Source: Mesorhizobium sp. CU3 (GTDB taxonomy: Bacteria; Pseudomonadota; Alphaproteobacteria; Rhizobiales; Rhizobiaceae). Taken from it: a DNA stretch of 64,000 nt. Shown here one piece after another: positions 51,607 through 59,500 of this stretch (positions within the stretch are counted from its first letter, which is position 1; every line of letters starts with the position of its first letter). A program made the position numbers and the translations under genes. The notes beneath the pieces were generated by a model. The model ran no database searches. It had not been told where the DNA came from and worked only from the letters and a program-made list of their open reading frames with translations. The DNA lies in NCBI RefSeq assembly GCF_006442965.1, contig NZ_VFWX01000006.1:243646-307645 (forward strand). The letters run 5' to 3'.

Positions 51607-52697
51607 CTATACTGTATCGGCCGGGCTGCCGGCGCTGGGTATAATGTCTCCGCCAAAGCCTTGGAAGCGCCGAGTGTGTTGTCGATGGGTCGAGTGCGTT
51701 GCCAGATCACGGCGACGACCAATATCGCGACATAGCCGTCGACGGAATAATGCCAGCCGGTATAGACCGAGCCGAACAGGATGAACATCGCGAATACCCA
51801 GCCCGCTACGCCGAACCAGCGATTGAGCCGCGCAAGGTAGAGCGCGTTCAACGTGGCGATCGCGACATGCATGCTGGGCATGGCGGAGATCCCGGTGCCG
51901 AAGGCCGCTGTCCCGGTCCGATAGTTCCGCATCAGGTAGTCCGAGTAGTGGAGCACTTGTTCGTTAGAGGGAAATTGACGCAGCGCCCTCAACAGACCCT
52001 CATAGCGAGTGCCGCTGTATAACTGGTCATAAAATAGCGGGCCAGCCGACGAGAGCAGCGTCGCCAGCATTGTTCCGACCACCACCGTGGTGAGGACGAG
52101 CGCCGCAAGATAGCGAAGATGCGGAGCCCTGTTGGCATAGAGAGCCGCATACATCGCCATGCCGAACCATTCCAGGAACCAGATCCTGGAATAGGCTACG
52201 TCGACAAGCCAGGCCAGGCCGTCGGAATCGAAGGCATGCGCGATTTTCCACGGCGCTTGCCCGTGAAGGAGTTCGCCCAGGTCGGCAAGAGCATTGTCGC
52301 AGTAAAAGGGCACGATCTTTGGGATGTTCACCTTGTAGGTTGTGAATGCGGCCAGCAGCAGAACAAAGATCGCGACTATGACCGCCGCCTGCCTCCCACG
52401 CGCGCGGAGCAGTTGGATGACGAAGCTGATTGGTGCTTTTGGCGCGGTGAACACGGCCGACGAAACGAGCGCAAGCAAGAGCGTCATCGGGCCGATGGCA
52501 ATGAGTTTCGCCAGATAGATGTAAAGCACTTCGCCGAAAGCCGTCGGCCAGATCAGTGCCGCGCCGAACGTGTAGAGGAGGCACAGTGCTACAAGTTTCA
52601 GTGAGATATCAACTAGCCGGTCATCGACGCCGGCTTGCTCTATCTGTATCCGCCACCCGCGGCCGATAGCCGCGAGGCCCCTATCCAAAGAGTCCAC
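51603..52697 (-). CDS. PAP2-superfamily membrane phosphatase/phosphotransferase
   Basis: A 364-residue membrane protein with about eight segments. The phosphatase motifs appear late: SAMPSMHVAIATLNAL and GWHYSVDGYVAILVV, with catalytic histidines. Length and layout resemble inositolphosphotransferase/PAP2 proteins acting on lipid phosphates at the outer face of the inner membrane. It converges with the MarR gene and looks unrelated to the heterocycle cluster that surrounds it. Confidence 0.8.
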   Translation of the reverse strand: MDSLDRGLAAIGRGWRIQIEQAGVDDRLVDISLKLVALCLLYTFGAALIWPTAFGEVLYIYLAKLIAIGPMTLLLALVSSAVFTAPKAPISFVIQLLRARGRQAAVIVAIFVLLLAAFTTYKVNIPKIVPFYCDNALADLGELLHGQAPWKIAHAFDSDGLAWLVDVAYSRIWFLEWFGMAMYAALYANRAPHLRYLAALVLTTVVVGTMLATLLSSAGPLFYDQLYSGTRYEGLLRALRQFPSNEQVLHYSDYLMRNYRTGTAAFGTGISAMPSMHVAIATLNALYLARLNRWFGVAGWVFAMFILFGSVYTGWHYSVDGYVAILVVAVIWQRTRPIDNTLGASKALAETLYPAPAARPIQYS

Positions 52698-52833
52698 GAA
52701 CGCCCCCTCAAGCGCCCTAGATTTTAGACCTTTCTTTTATAAGAGAGGGCTTAATACATGCTTAGAAACGCGCTCAAAAAACAAAGCAATTGGGGATTCC
52801 TAAAGCGCACAACGATCTATTCTGCGGCGCTAA

Positions 52834-52879
52834 TGCATGTCGCCCAAAAGTGACCTCGGTTTTGGGAGAACGACATGCA
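52834..52879. repeat. Palindromic repeat, second family, copy A
   Basis: TGCATGTCG (52834-52842) pairs with CGACATGCA (52871-52879), with inner CCCAAAA/TTTTGGG. A close relative lies at 58126-58172 before deoC. It sits in the 235-base gap between hyuB and the PAP2 gene, whose remaining bases show only the hairpin described next. Confidence 0.7.
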
Positions 52880-52891
52880 TAAAAATAGGGA

Positions 52892-52937
52892 CCTAAAGCG
52901 CGTCGCCTGAATCCGTTTCAACGCGACGCGCTTTAGG
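52892..52937 (-). terminator. Hairpin overlapping the hyuB stop, probable terminator
   Basis: A perfect 15-bp stem (52892-52906 with 52923-52937) encloses a 16-base loop and contains the hyuB stop codon. On the minus strand it is followed by GTCCCTATTTTT, giving a T-run shortly after the stem. It probably ends the hyuAB transcript. Confidence 0.65.
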
Positions 52938-54630
52938 GTTCGGAAATTGCGACACCGAACATCTCCCCGGCCTGCTCGGCGGTGTAGTATCCGAGCCTGA
53001 CATCCTCGGCGACCTGCTTCGGGTCGCGCTCGCGCGGGTCGCCATAGCCGCCGCCGCCCGGCGTGCCGACGCGCACGCGGTCGCCGGCCTTGAGCGCGAT
53101 GTCCTGTTCCTTGGAAAGATGCGGCGGCACATGCGCCTCGCCGCCGCGGAACACGGTCACGCTGTTCGGCGCGCCGTCCTTGCCGCCGAGCGCGCCCTGC
53201 GGGCCGAAGCGGCCGTGGTCCATGACGAAGGAGGCGCGGGCGTCGCCGCGCAAGATCTCGACCTCATAGGCGAGCCCGAAGCCGCCGCGATGCTTTCCCG
53301 CGCCGCCCGAGCCTTCGCGCAGCGCATAGTGCCGGTAGAGCACCGGGAAAGCCTGCTCCATGATCTCGACCGGCGGCGATTTGGAAATTCCGATGGTCGA
53401 GCAGCCATTGCTCAGACCGTCATGGCCTGCATTGCCGCCATAGCCGCCGCCGGAAATCTGGTACATGACATAGTCGCGGCCGCGCGCCGGATCGTTGCCG
53501 CCGAGCGCGAAATTGCCGCTGGAACCCGCGGGTGCGGCCGTCACCTTCTCCGGCAAGGCCTGCACCATGGCCGCGAACACCGCTTCGGCGATGCGCTGCG
53601 AGACTTCGGCCGCGCAGCCCGATACGGGGCGCGGATATTTGGCGTCGAGGAAGGTGCCTTCCGGCCGCTTGACGTTCAGCGGCTCGAAGGCGCCGGCGCT
53701 GATCGGCACTTCCGGGAAGATGTGGCGCATGGCGAGGTAGACCGACGACAGCGTCGTCGCCAGCACGCTGTTCATTGGCCCGGCGCAGGGTTTCGATGAG
53801 CCTGCAAAGTCGAAGGTCAGCGCGTCGCCTTTTTTCTCGACGGCCAGATTGATGGTCAGCGGCTCGTTCACCACCCCGTCGGAATCGACGAAGGCCTGCG
53901 AGCGGTAGATGCCATCGGGGATGGCGGCGATCGAGGCGCGCATCTGTTCGGCGGCGCGGCGGCGCAGCTCGGCGATCGCTTCGACGACGGTTTCGTCGCC
54001 GTAACGATCCAGGATTTCGTTGAGCCTGTCCTGGCCGATCAGCAGCGCCGCCGCCTGCGCGCGGATGTCGCCGATGCGCTGGTCGGCGACACGGATGTTG
54101 GAGCAGATGATGGCGTAGATCTCGGGATCGAGCACGCCCTTCTTGAACAGCTTTACCGGCGGCAGTCGCAAGCCTTCCTGCTCGACGGCGGTGGCCGAAG
54201 CCGAGAAGCCGCCCGGCACCGAGCCGCCGATATCCGGCCAGTGGCCGGTGTTGGACAGCCAGCAAAAGATCTTGCCGCCGCGATAGACCGGCATGACGAA
54301 GCGCACATCCATCAGATGCGTGCCGCCGAGATAGGGGTCGTTGACAATGTAGATGTCGCCCGGCTCCGGCGCCAGGCAACGGCCGTCGGCGATCATCTCG
54401 ATCACCGTCTTGGTCGAATACTGCATCACGCCGACGAACACCGGCAGGCCTTGGCTGCCTTGGGCGATAAGCGAGCCGTCGACGGCCGAATAGATGCCGT
54501 CCGAGCGGTCATTGGCCTCGGCGATGACCGGCGAGAAAGCCGCGCGGGAAAAGGTCAGGTCCATCTCGTCGCAGACCTGCTGCAGGGCCGCCTGCAGCAC
54601 CGAAAGCGTGATCGTGTCGAGCTTTGTCAT
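52933..54630 (-). CDS. hyuB: Hydantoinase B/oxoprolinase family subunit
   Basis: A 565-residue HyuB subunit, which with HyuA opens cyclic amides (hydantoins, 5-oxoproline) with ATP. Family blocks are DLTFSRAAFSPVIAEANDRSDGIYS, NDPYLGGTHLMDVRFV, SNTGHWPDIGG and the C-terminal GGGGYGDPRERDP. It starts one base after the hyuA stop, so the pair is co-translated. Placed beside a heterocycle reductase, it could open a lactam ring; that is an inference. Confidence 0.92.
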   Translation of the reverse strand: MTKLDTITLSVLQAALQQVCDEMDLTFSRAAFSPVIAEANDRSDGIYSAVDGSLIAQGSQGLPVFVGVMQYSTKTVIEMIADGRCLAPEPGDIYIVNDPYLGGTHLMDVRFVMPVYRGGKIFCWLSNTGHWPDIGGSVPGGFSASATAVEQEGLRLPPVKLFKKGVLDPEIYAIICSNIRVADQRIGDIRAQAAALLIGQDRLNEILDRYGDETVVEAIAELRRRAAEQMRASIAAIPDGIYRSQAFVDSDGVVNEPLTINLAVEKKGDALTFDFAGSSKPCAGPMNSVLATTLSSVYLAMRHIFPEVPISAGAFEPLNVKRPEGTFLDAKYPRPVSGCAAEVSQRIAEAVFAAMVQALPEKVTAAPAGSSGNFALGGNDPARGRDYVMYQISGGGYGGNAGHDGLSNGCSTIGISKSPPVEIMEQAFPVLYRHYALREGSGGAGKHRGGFGLAYEVEILRGDARASFVMDHGRFGPQGALGGKDGAPNSVTVFRGGEAHVPPHLSKEQDIALKAGDRVRVGTPGGGGYGDPRERDPKQVAEDVRLGYYTAEQAGEMFGVAISEP

Positions 54631-54631
54631 C

Positions 54632-56704
54632 TCAAGCCTCGCCGATGTCGATGATGATGTTGCCGTCCGCGTCCGAGCGCGCCCGGTCGCCGGGCTCCAG
54701 CACCGTGGTGGCGTCCATCTGTTCCAGGATCGCCGGCCCTTCGATCGTTGCGTCGAGCGGCAGTTTTTCTCTGCTATAGACCGGCGTGTCGTGCCAGGCG
54801 CCGTGATACCAGACCGGCCGAATTTCGCGCCGCGCCTCCTCGAGCGTCGGCGCGCGCCCTGCAGGGTCGATCAGCCGCGACAGGTCGATCTGCGGCCGCA
54901 CGCCGGTGACCGAGGTGTTGAGGTTGACGAGGTTGGCGCGGATTTCCGGCAGCTCGACCTTGAAGCGCGCGAAATAGGCTTTCTCGAACAGCTGCTGCAG
55001 CGTTTCTCGTGAAACCGAGGACGACGGCAGCGGCACGTTGATGATGTGCGTCTGGCCGACGAACTGCATGTCGGCCGAATGGGTGACGCGGATCGCATCC
55101 GGCTTAACCGCTTCCTTGGCGATCAGCGCCTCGCCTTCATCCCGGTGCCGTTCCAGCACCTCGCGAAGCTTTGCTTCATCGAGCGCGCCGACCGGTATGT
55201 TGATTGTGTTGACGAAGTCGTGCCGCAGATCGGCGACGACGCAGCCAAGCGCATTGGTGATGCCTGGACGCGCCGGCACCAGCACGCGCGGCAGGCCGAG
55301 CTCGCGCGCAAGGGCTGTGGCATGCAGCGGCCCGGCGCCGCCGAAGGCGAACAGCGCGAAATCGCGCGGGTCGTGGCCGCGCGACACCGAGACCATGCGG
55401 ATGGCGCCCGCCATTTTCATGTTGCCGAGCCGCAGCACCGCGCCCGCCGCCTCGACGCCGGAAAGGCCTGTCCTCTTGCCGATCTTATCCTCGAAGATGC
55501 CGGTGACGCGCTCGACGGTCACCGGATTGTCGACCGCGAGCAGCTTCTTCGGCGCCAGCCGTCCCAGCACCAGATTGGCGTCGGTGATGGTCGGCTCAAC
55601 GCCGCCGCGCCCGTAGCAGATCGGGCCTGGATTGGCGCCGGCGCTTTCCGGGCCGATCTGGATCAGCCCGGCCGCATCGACGCGCGCGATCGAGCCGCCG
55701 CCGGCGCCGACCGTGTGCACCGCCACCATAGGCACATGGATCGGCATCGCATATTCGATCTCGATCTCGTTGGAGACGGCCGGTTCGGCATTCCGGATCA
55801 GCGCCACGTCGGTCGAGGTACCGCCCATGTCGTAGGTGACGAGGTTGCCGAAGCCGGCGCGCTTGCCCGTATAGGCGGCGGCGATCACGCCGGAAGCGGG
55901 CCCCGACATCACCGTCTTCGCCGATTCCAGCGTGACGAAGCGCGCCGAGATCATGCCGCCATTGCCGTTCATGATCAGGAAGTCGCGCGCATAGCCTTGC
56001 GCCGCGAGCTCCTTGCGCAGCCGCTCGACATAGCGCTCCAGGATCGGCTGCACCGAGGCGTTGACCGAAGCCGTCACGCCGCGTTCGAACTCGCGCGCCT
56101 CAGACAGCAGTGCATGTCCGGCGGTGATGTGGCCGTTCGGCCAAAGCTCGGCGGCAATCTCGGCCGCGCGCCGTTCGTGAGAGGGGTTTGCGTAGGAGTG
56201 GAGGAAGTGGATGACGAGGGACTCGCAGCCGGCGTCGAGCAGCTTCTGCACCGCGTCGCGCATCTCGGCTTCGTCGAGCGGAACGCGGACGGTGCCGGAC
56301 GCCTCGACGCGCTCCGACACTTCGAGCCGAAGGTCACGCGGAATGACCGGCACGAAGGTTCCGGTCATGCCGTAAGGCTGCGGCCTTGTGCGCCGGCCAA
56401 GCTCGATCACATCGCGAAAGCCGCGCGTCGTGATCATGCCGGTCCTGGCCAGGCGGCGCTCCAGCACGGCGTTGGTGGTGGTCGTGGTGCCATGCACGAT
56501 GAGGTCGATGCCGTCGATCGGAAAGCCGGTCGCGCCGAGCGCCGAGACCACGCCGAAGGCCTGGTTTTCGACGGTGGTCGGCGTCTTGGCGATATGCACC
56601 TTGCCGCCCGCCTTGCCGTCGATCAAAAGCAGGTCGGTGAAGGTTCCGCCGACGTCGATGCCTGCCACGACGCTACCCGCCGACGCTGAAAAATTCTCAT
56701 TCAT
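54632..56704 (-). CDS. hyuA: Hydantoinase A/oxoprolinase family subunit
   Basis: A 690-residue HyuA subunit of the ATP-dependent cyclic-amide hydrolases. It carries the ASKHA-type phosphate motif GIDVGGTFTDLLLID (residues 14-28), GTTTTTNAVLERR, MSGPASGVIAAA, YDMGGTSTDVALI and GAGGGSIARVD. First gene of the minus-strand pair; the ATG at 56704 is preceded by a weak ribosome site. A palindrome matching the hydroxylase-operon operator lies 82 bases upstream. Confidence 0.92.
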   Translation of the reverse strand: MNENFSASAGSVVAGIDVGGTFTDLLLIDGKAGGKVHIAKTPTTVENQAFGVVSALGATGFPIDGIDLIVHGTTTTTNAVLERRLARTGMITTRGFRDVIELGRRTRPQPYGMTGTFVPVIPRDLRLEVSERVEASGTVRVPLDEAEMRDAVQKLLDAGCESLVIHFLHSYANPSHERRAAEIAAELWPNGHITAGHALLSEAREFERGVTASVNASVQPILERYVERLRKELAAQGYARDFLIMNGNGGMISARFVTLESAKTVMSGPASGVIAAAYTGKRAGFGNLVTYDMGGTSTDVALIRNAEPAVSNEIEIEYAMPIHVPMVAVHTVGAGGGSIARVDAAGLIQIGPESAGANPGPICYGRGGVEPTITDANLVLGRLAPKKLLAVDNPVTVERVTGIFEDKIGKRTGLSGVEAAGAVLRLGNMKMAGAIRMVSVSRGHDPRDFALFAFGGAGPLHATALARELGLPRVLVPARPGITNALGCVVADLRHDFVNTINIPVGALDEAKLREVLERHRDEGEALIAKEAVKPDAIRVTHSADMQFVGQTHIINVPLPSSSVSRETLQQLFEKAYFARFKVELPEIRANLVNLNTSVTGVRPQIDLSRLIDPAGRAPTLEEARREIRPVWYHGAWHDTPVYSREKLPLDATIEGPAILEQMDATTVLEPGDRARSDADGNIIIDIGEA

Positions 56705-56785
56705 TGCCGAAACCCGAAACAGCAGGACTACGGATATGCCTCGGTTTGGAAAGGCATTTTACGTCGCCATCTTGACCTGGAGATC

Positions 56786-56799
56786 ATTTGTATACTAAT
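56786..56799. promoter_or_regulatory. Palindromic operator in the hyuA-fpr divergent region
   Basis: ATTTGTATACTAAT is an imperfect palindrome (ATT[T/A]GTATAC[T/A]AAT). With its flank ATC it matches ATCATTTGCATACGAAT at 44393-44409 in all but two positions. On the minus strand it contains TATACA, usable as a -10 for hyuA. The 220-base gap to fpr shows no other clear element. Confidence 0.6.
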
Positions 56800-56924
56800 A
56801 AGTTTCCGACACAAGAGCTTACTGCTTGTCAGTGTGTGAGCAGCACGCCGGGACCTGACCGTTCGGGCGCGCAGGACAGAGTTTGGCGCCAGCGGGTCTC
56901 GTCTGGCATGGAAAGTTGGGCTTG

Positions 56925-57752
56925 ATGAACACGACATCCGCCTTGAACGTCGCCGGCGTAAAGCCGCTGCAGTTCCCGATCCCGGCCAATGTCTATGCCG
57001 AGACCGTGGTGTCGGTGAAGCATTACACCGACCGGCTGTTCTCCTTCCGCATCACCCGCCCGCAGTCGCTGCGCTTCCGCTCCGGCGAGTTCGTCATGAT
57101 CGGCCTGCCCAATGCCGAAAAGCCGATCTTCCGCGCCTATTCGGTCGCCAGCCCCGCCTGGGACGAGGAGCTTGAATTCTTTTCGATCAAGGTGCCGGAC
57201 GGCCCGCTGACCTCCGAGCTGCAGAAGATCCAGGTCGGCGACACCGTCATCATGCGCCAGAAGTCGACCGGCACGCTGGTGCTCGACGCGCTGACGCCCG
57301 CCAGGCGCGTGTTCATGATCTCGACCGGCACCGGCATCGCGCCCTTCGCCAGCCTGCTGCGCGATCCCGACACCTATGAGAAGTTCGACCAAGTCATCCT
57401 CACCCACACCTGCCGCGACAATGCCGAGCTGACCTATGGCCAGGAGCTGGTGGCAGCACTTGAGAGCGACCCGCTGATCGGCGAGTTGACCGGCGGCCGC
57501 GTCACGCTCTACAATTCGACCACCCGCGAGGAATCGGCGCGCATGGGCCGCATCACCGCGCTGATCGGCTCGGGTAAGTTCTACACCGATCTCGGTATCG
57601 ACAAGCTCAACCCCGAGACCGACCGCATCATGATCTGCGGTTCGATGCACATGCTGAAGGACGTCAAGGAACTGGCCGAAAGTCTCGGCTTCCAGGAAGG
57701 TTCGTTGAGCCATCCGGCCAGCTTCGTCGTCGAGCGCGCCTTCGTCGGCTGA
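56925..57752 (+). CDS. fpr: Ferredoxin/flavodoxin-NADP reductase
   Basis: A 275-residue flavoenzyme exchanging electrons between NADPH and ferredoxin or flavodoxin. The FAD site is RAYSVASPAWDEELEFFS, the NADP site GTGIAPFASLLRDP and the C-terminal CGSMHMLKDVKEL. The ATG at 56925 gives MNTTSALNVAGVKP; the in-frame ATG-less extension from 56883 is unlikely. It is divergent from hyuAB and shares the gap with the operator, so it may supply electrons for the reductase at 48146; Fpr is also a general housekeeping enzyme. Confidence 0.9.
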   Translation: MNTTSALNVAGVKPLQFPIPANVYAETVVSVKHYTDRLFSFRITRPQSLRFRSGEFVMIGLPNAEKPIFRAYSVASPAWDEELEFFSIKVPDGPLTSELQKIQVGDTVIMRQKSTGTLVLDALTPARRVFMISTGTGIAPFASLLRDPDTYEKFDQVILTHTCRDNAELTYGQELVAALESDPLIGELTGGRVTLYNSTTREESARMGRITALIGSGKFYTDLGIDKLNPETDRIMICGSMHMLKDVKELAESLGFQEGSLSHPASFVVERAFVG

Positions 57753-57818
57753 GGCTTATCGCAGTCCGCCAGCTCTGTTGGAGGCGTCCGAGAGTAGCGA
57801 CGACATTCGCGCTTCGTC

Positions 57819-57967
57819 ATTCTAGGGCGGAGCAAGGAGCGGAGCGACGCGCGCAGACCCTAGAATCCATGCCGTTACGCTAAAGCGTTGCAGCGGTTAC
57901 AGAATTCTGCGCCGTTGCACTCTGTGGCAGAGGTCACGGAATGGATACTCGGGTCAAGCCCGAGTAT
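57819..57967. repeat. Mosaic of short palindromes downstream of fpr
   Basis: The 460-base gap between fpr and deoC holds several palindromes: ATTCTAGGG (57819-57827) with CCCTAGAAT (57858-57866), and ATACTCGGG (57945-57953) with CCCGAGTAT (57959-57967). These are typical of non-coding mosaic DNA in rhizobia. I see no gene in the gap. Confidence 0.65.
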
Positions 57968-58125
57968 GACGAAGGGATGGGCGTTTCGGCCAATCTCCAA
58001 CGCCGGGAGCGCCTACTCAGTAAGACGCTTTGACCATACGGTCAAAAAATCTGCTGCCTGAGCAGCCTTTTTCCGCTATGAGCCTTTGAAAGACTCGTGA
58101 AGCACCGCTTCACGGGCTATCCTTG

Positions 58126-58172
58126 TGCGTGTCGCCCAAAAGTGTTGAGCGGTTTTGGGAACACGACACGCA
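58126..58172. repeat. Palindromic repeat, second family, copy B
   Basis: TGCGTGTCG (58126-58134) pairs with CGACACGCA (58164-58172), with inner CCCAAAA/TTTTGGG, the same plan as 52834-52879. It lies 40 bases before the deoC start and would form a structure in the deoC leader if transcription begins upstream. Confidence 0.7.
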
Positions 58173-58212
58173 CCAAGAAAAGCGGTGTGAGCCGTCGATG
58201 AAAGGGCAGGAG

Positions 58213-59259
58213 ATGAGCACGATCCGCGAAGCAGGCGCCGGCGCCTCCAAGGTGATGCCGCTGCCGGCGCGCGCCGCCGCCAACACGCCTGTGCCGTTGG
58301 AGCACGGCATTGCCCGCAACCCCGGCATGAAGCTCGATCTCGGCTTCCTGGAATCGGTGCGTAGCGTCAACCGCTCGGCGCTGGAGCGCCGCGTCGCCAC
58401 GCTGACCAAGCGACGCTCGATCAAGGCCGACAACCAGGCCGCCTGGCTGCTGCGGGCGATTGCCTGCATGGACCTCACCACGCTGAATTCCAACGACACC
58501 GACGAGCGCGTGCGCCGGCTCTGCGCCAAGGCGATCAACCCGCTGCGCCGGGATATCGTCGAGGGCCTCGGCATTGCGGGCGAAACGATCCGCCCGGCGG
58601 CGGTCTGCGTCTACCATCCCTTCGTCGCCACCGCGGTGGACGCCGTGCGCGGCACCGGCATCCATGTCGCCGCGGTCTCCACCGCCTTCCCGCACGGCCT
58701 TGCGCCGCTTTCGACCCGCCTGCAGGAGATCGAGGCATCGGTGAAGGACGGCGCCGACGAGATCGACGTCGTCATTCCGCGCGGCCTGGTCTACGGCGCC
58801 AAATGGCGCGAGTTGTTCAACGAGATCGTCGCCATGCGCGCCGCCTGCGGCGAGGCGCATCTGAAAGTCATCCTCGGCACCGGCGACCTCGCCACTTTGC
58901 GCAACGTCATGCTCGCCTCCATGGTGGCGATGATGGCGGGCGCCGATTTCATCAAAACCTCGACCGGCAAGGAAAGCGTCAACGCCACGCTTCCCGTCGG
59001 CCTTGCCATGGTGCGCGCCATCCGCGCCTATTTCGAGGAAACCGGCTATCTGATCGGCTTCAAGCCGGCCGGCGGCATTTCGACAGCGAAAGTCTCGCTC
59101 GACTGGCTGGTGCTGATGAAGGAAGAACTCGGCCGGCCGTGGCTGGAACCGGATCTGTTCCGCTTCGGCGCGTCCAGCCTGCTCACCGACATCGAGCGCC
59201 AGCTCGAGCACCATCTGACCGGCCACTATTCGGCCAACCATCGCCACGCGATGGCTTGA
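58213..59259 (+). CDS. deoC: Deoxyribose-phosphate aldolase
   Basis: A 348-residue class I aldolase splitting 2-deoxyribose 5-phosphate into acetaldehyde and glyceraldehyde 3-phosphate. The Schiff-base lysine is in ADFIKTSTGK and the second active-site lysine in GFKPAGGIST. It belongs to the longer DeoC type, with an N-terminal extension of about 90 residues compared with the E. coli enzyme. The ATG at 58213 has AGGGCAGGAG upstream. The following aldehyde dehydrogenase can remove the acetaldehyde formed. Confidence 0.93.
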   Translation: MSTIREAGAGASKVMPLPARAAANTPVPLEHGIARNPGMKLDLGFLESVRSVNRSALERRVATLTKRRSIKADNQAAWLLRAIACMDLTTLNSNDTDERVRRLCAKAINPLRRDIVEGLGIAGETIRPAAVCVYHPFVATAVDAVRGTGIHVAAVSTAFPHGLAPLSTRLQEIEASVKDGADEIDVVIPRGLVYGAKWRELFNEIVAMRAACGEAHLKVILGTGDLATLRNVMLASMVAMMAGADFIKTSTGKESVNATLPVGLAMVRAIRAYFEETGYLIGFKPAGGISTAKVSLDWLVLMKEELGRPWLEPDLFRFGASSLLTDIERQLEHHLTGHYSANHRHAMA

Positions 59260-59292
59260 GGCGAGTGAAGGCCTTGAACGTCGAGTTCCTTC

Positions 59293-59453
59293 GCGCCCCC
59301 CTCTGTCCTGCCGGACATCTCCCCCACAAGGGGGGAGATCAGCTTGCGCCTCTGTCCGCCCCAATCCTGCAACGCTGGCGATTGGCGAAATCGCCGATGA
59401 CGGCCAATCTCCCCCCAAGTGGGGGAGATGTCCGGCAGGACAGAGGGGGGCGC
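59293..59453. repeat. Mosaic palindromic repeat, copy 5 (twin of copy 3)
   Basis: Arms 59293-59340 and 59406-59453 are inverted copies, close to identical to those at 35568-35728, including the CCTCTGTCCTGCCGGACATC word. It occupies most of the 241-base gap between deoC and the aldehyde dehydrogenase gene, so the two genes may be partly uncoupled or the transcript stabilised. Confidence 0.88.
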
Positions 59454-59500
59454 CGTAGAGCACCCACTTATCCAGAAATCTCCTCCGGGAGGAGCGCCCC

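Noticed and set aside
55046..56689. A 547-residue plus-strand open frame opposite hyuA
   Set aside because: hyuA has complete family motifs; the opposite frame is Arg/Asp/Ala-rich with no recognisable domain.
58017..58045. AGTAAGACGC...TTGACCATACGGTCAAAAAA as a regulator site before deoC
   Set aside because: TTGACC-AT-ACGGTCAA is partly palindromic, but it lies in mosaic repeat DNA about 170 bases from the gene, with no matching copy elsewhere.
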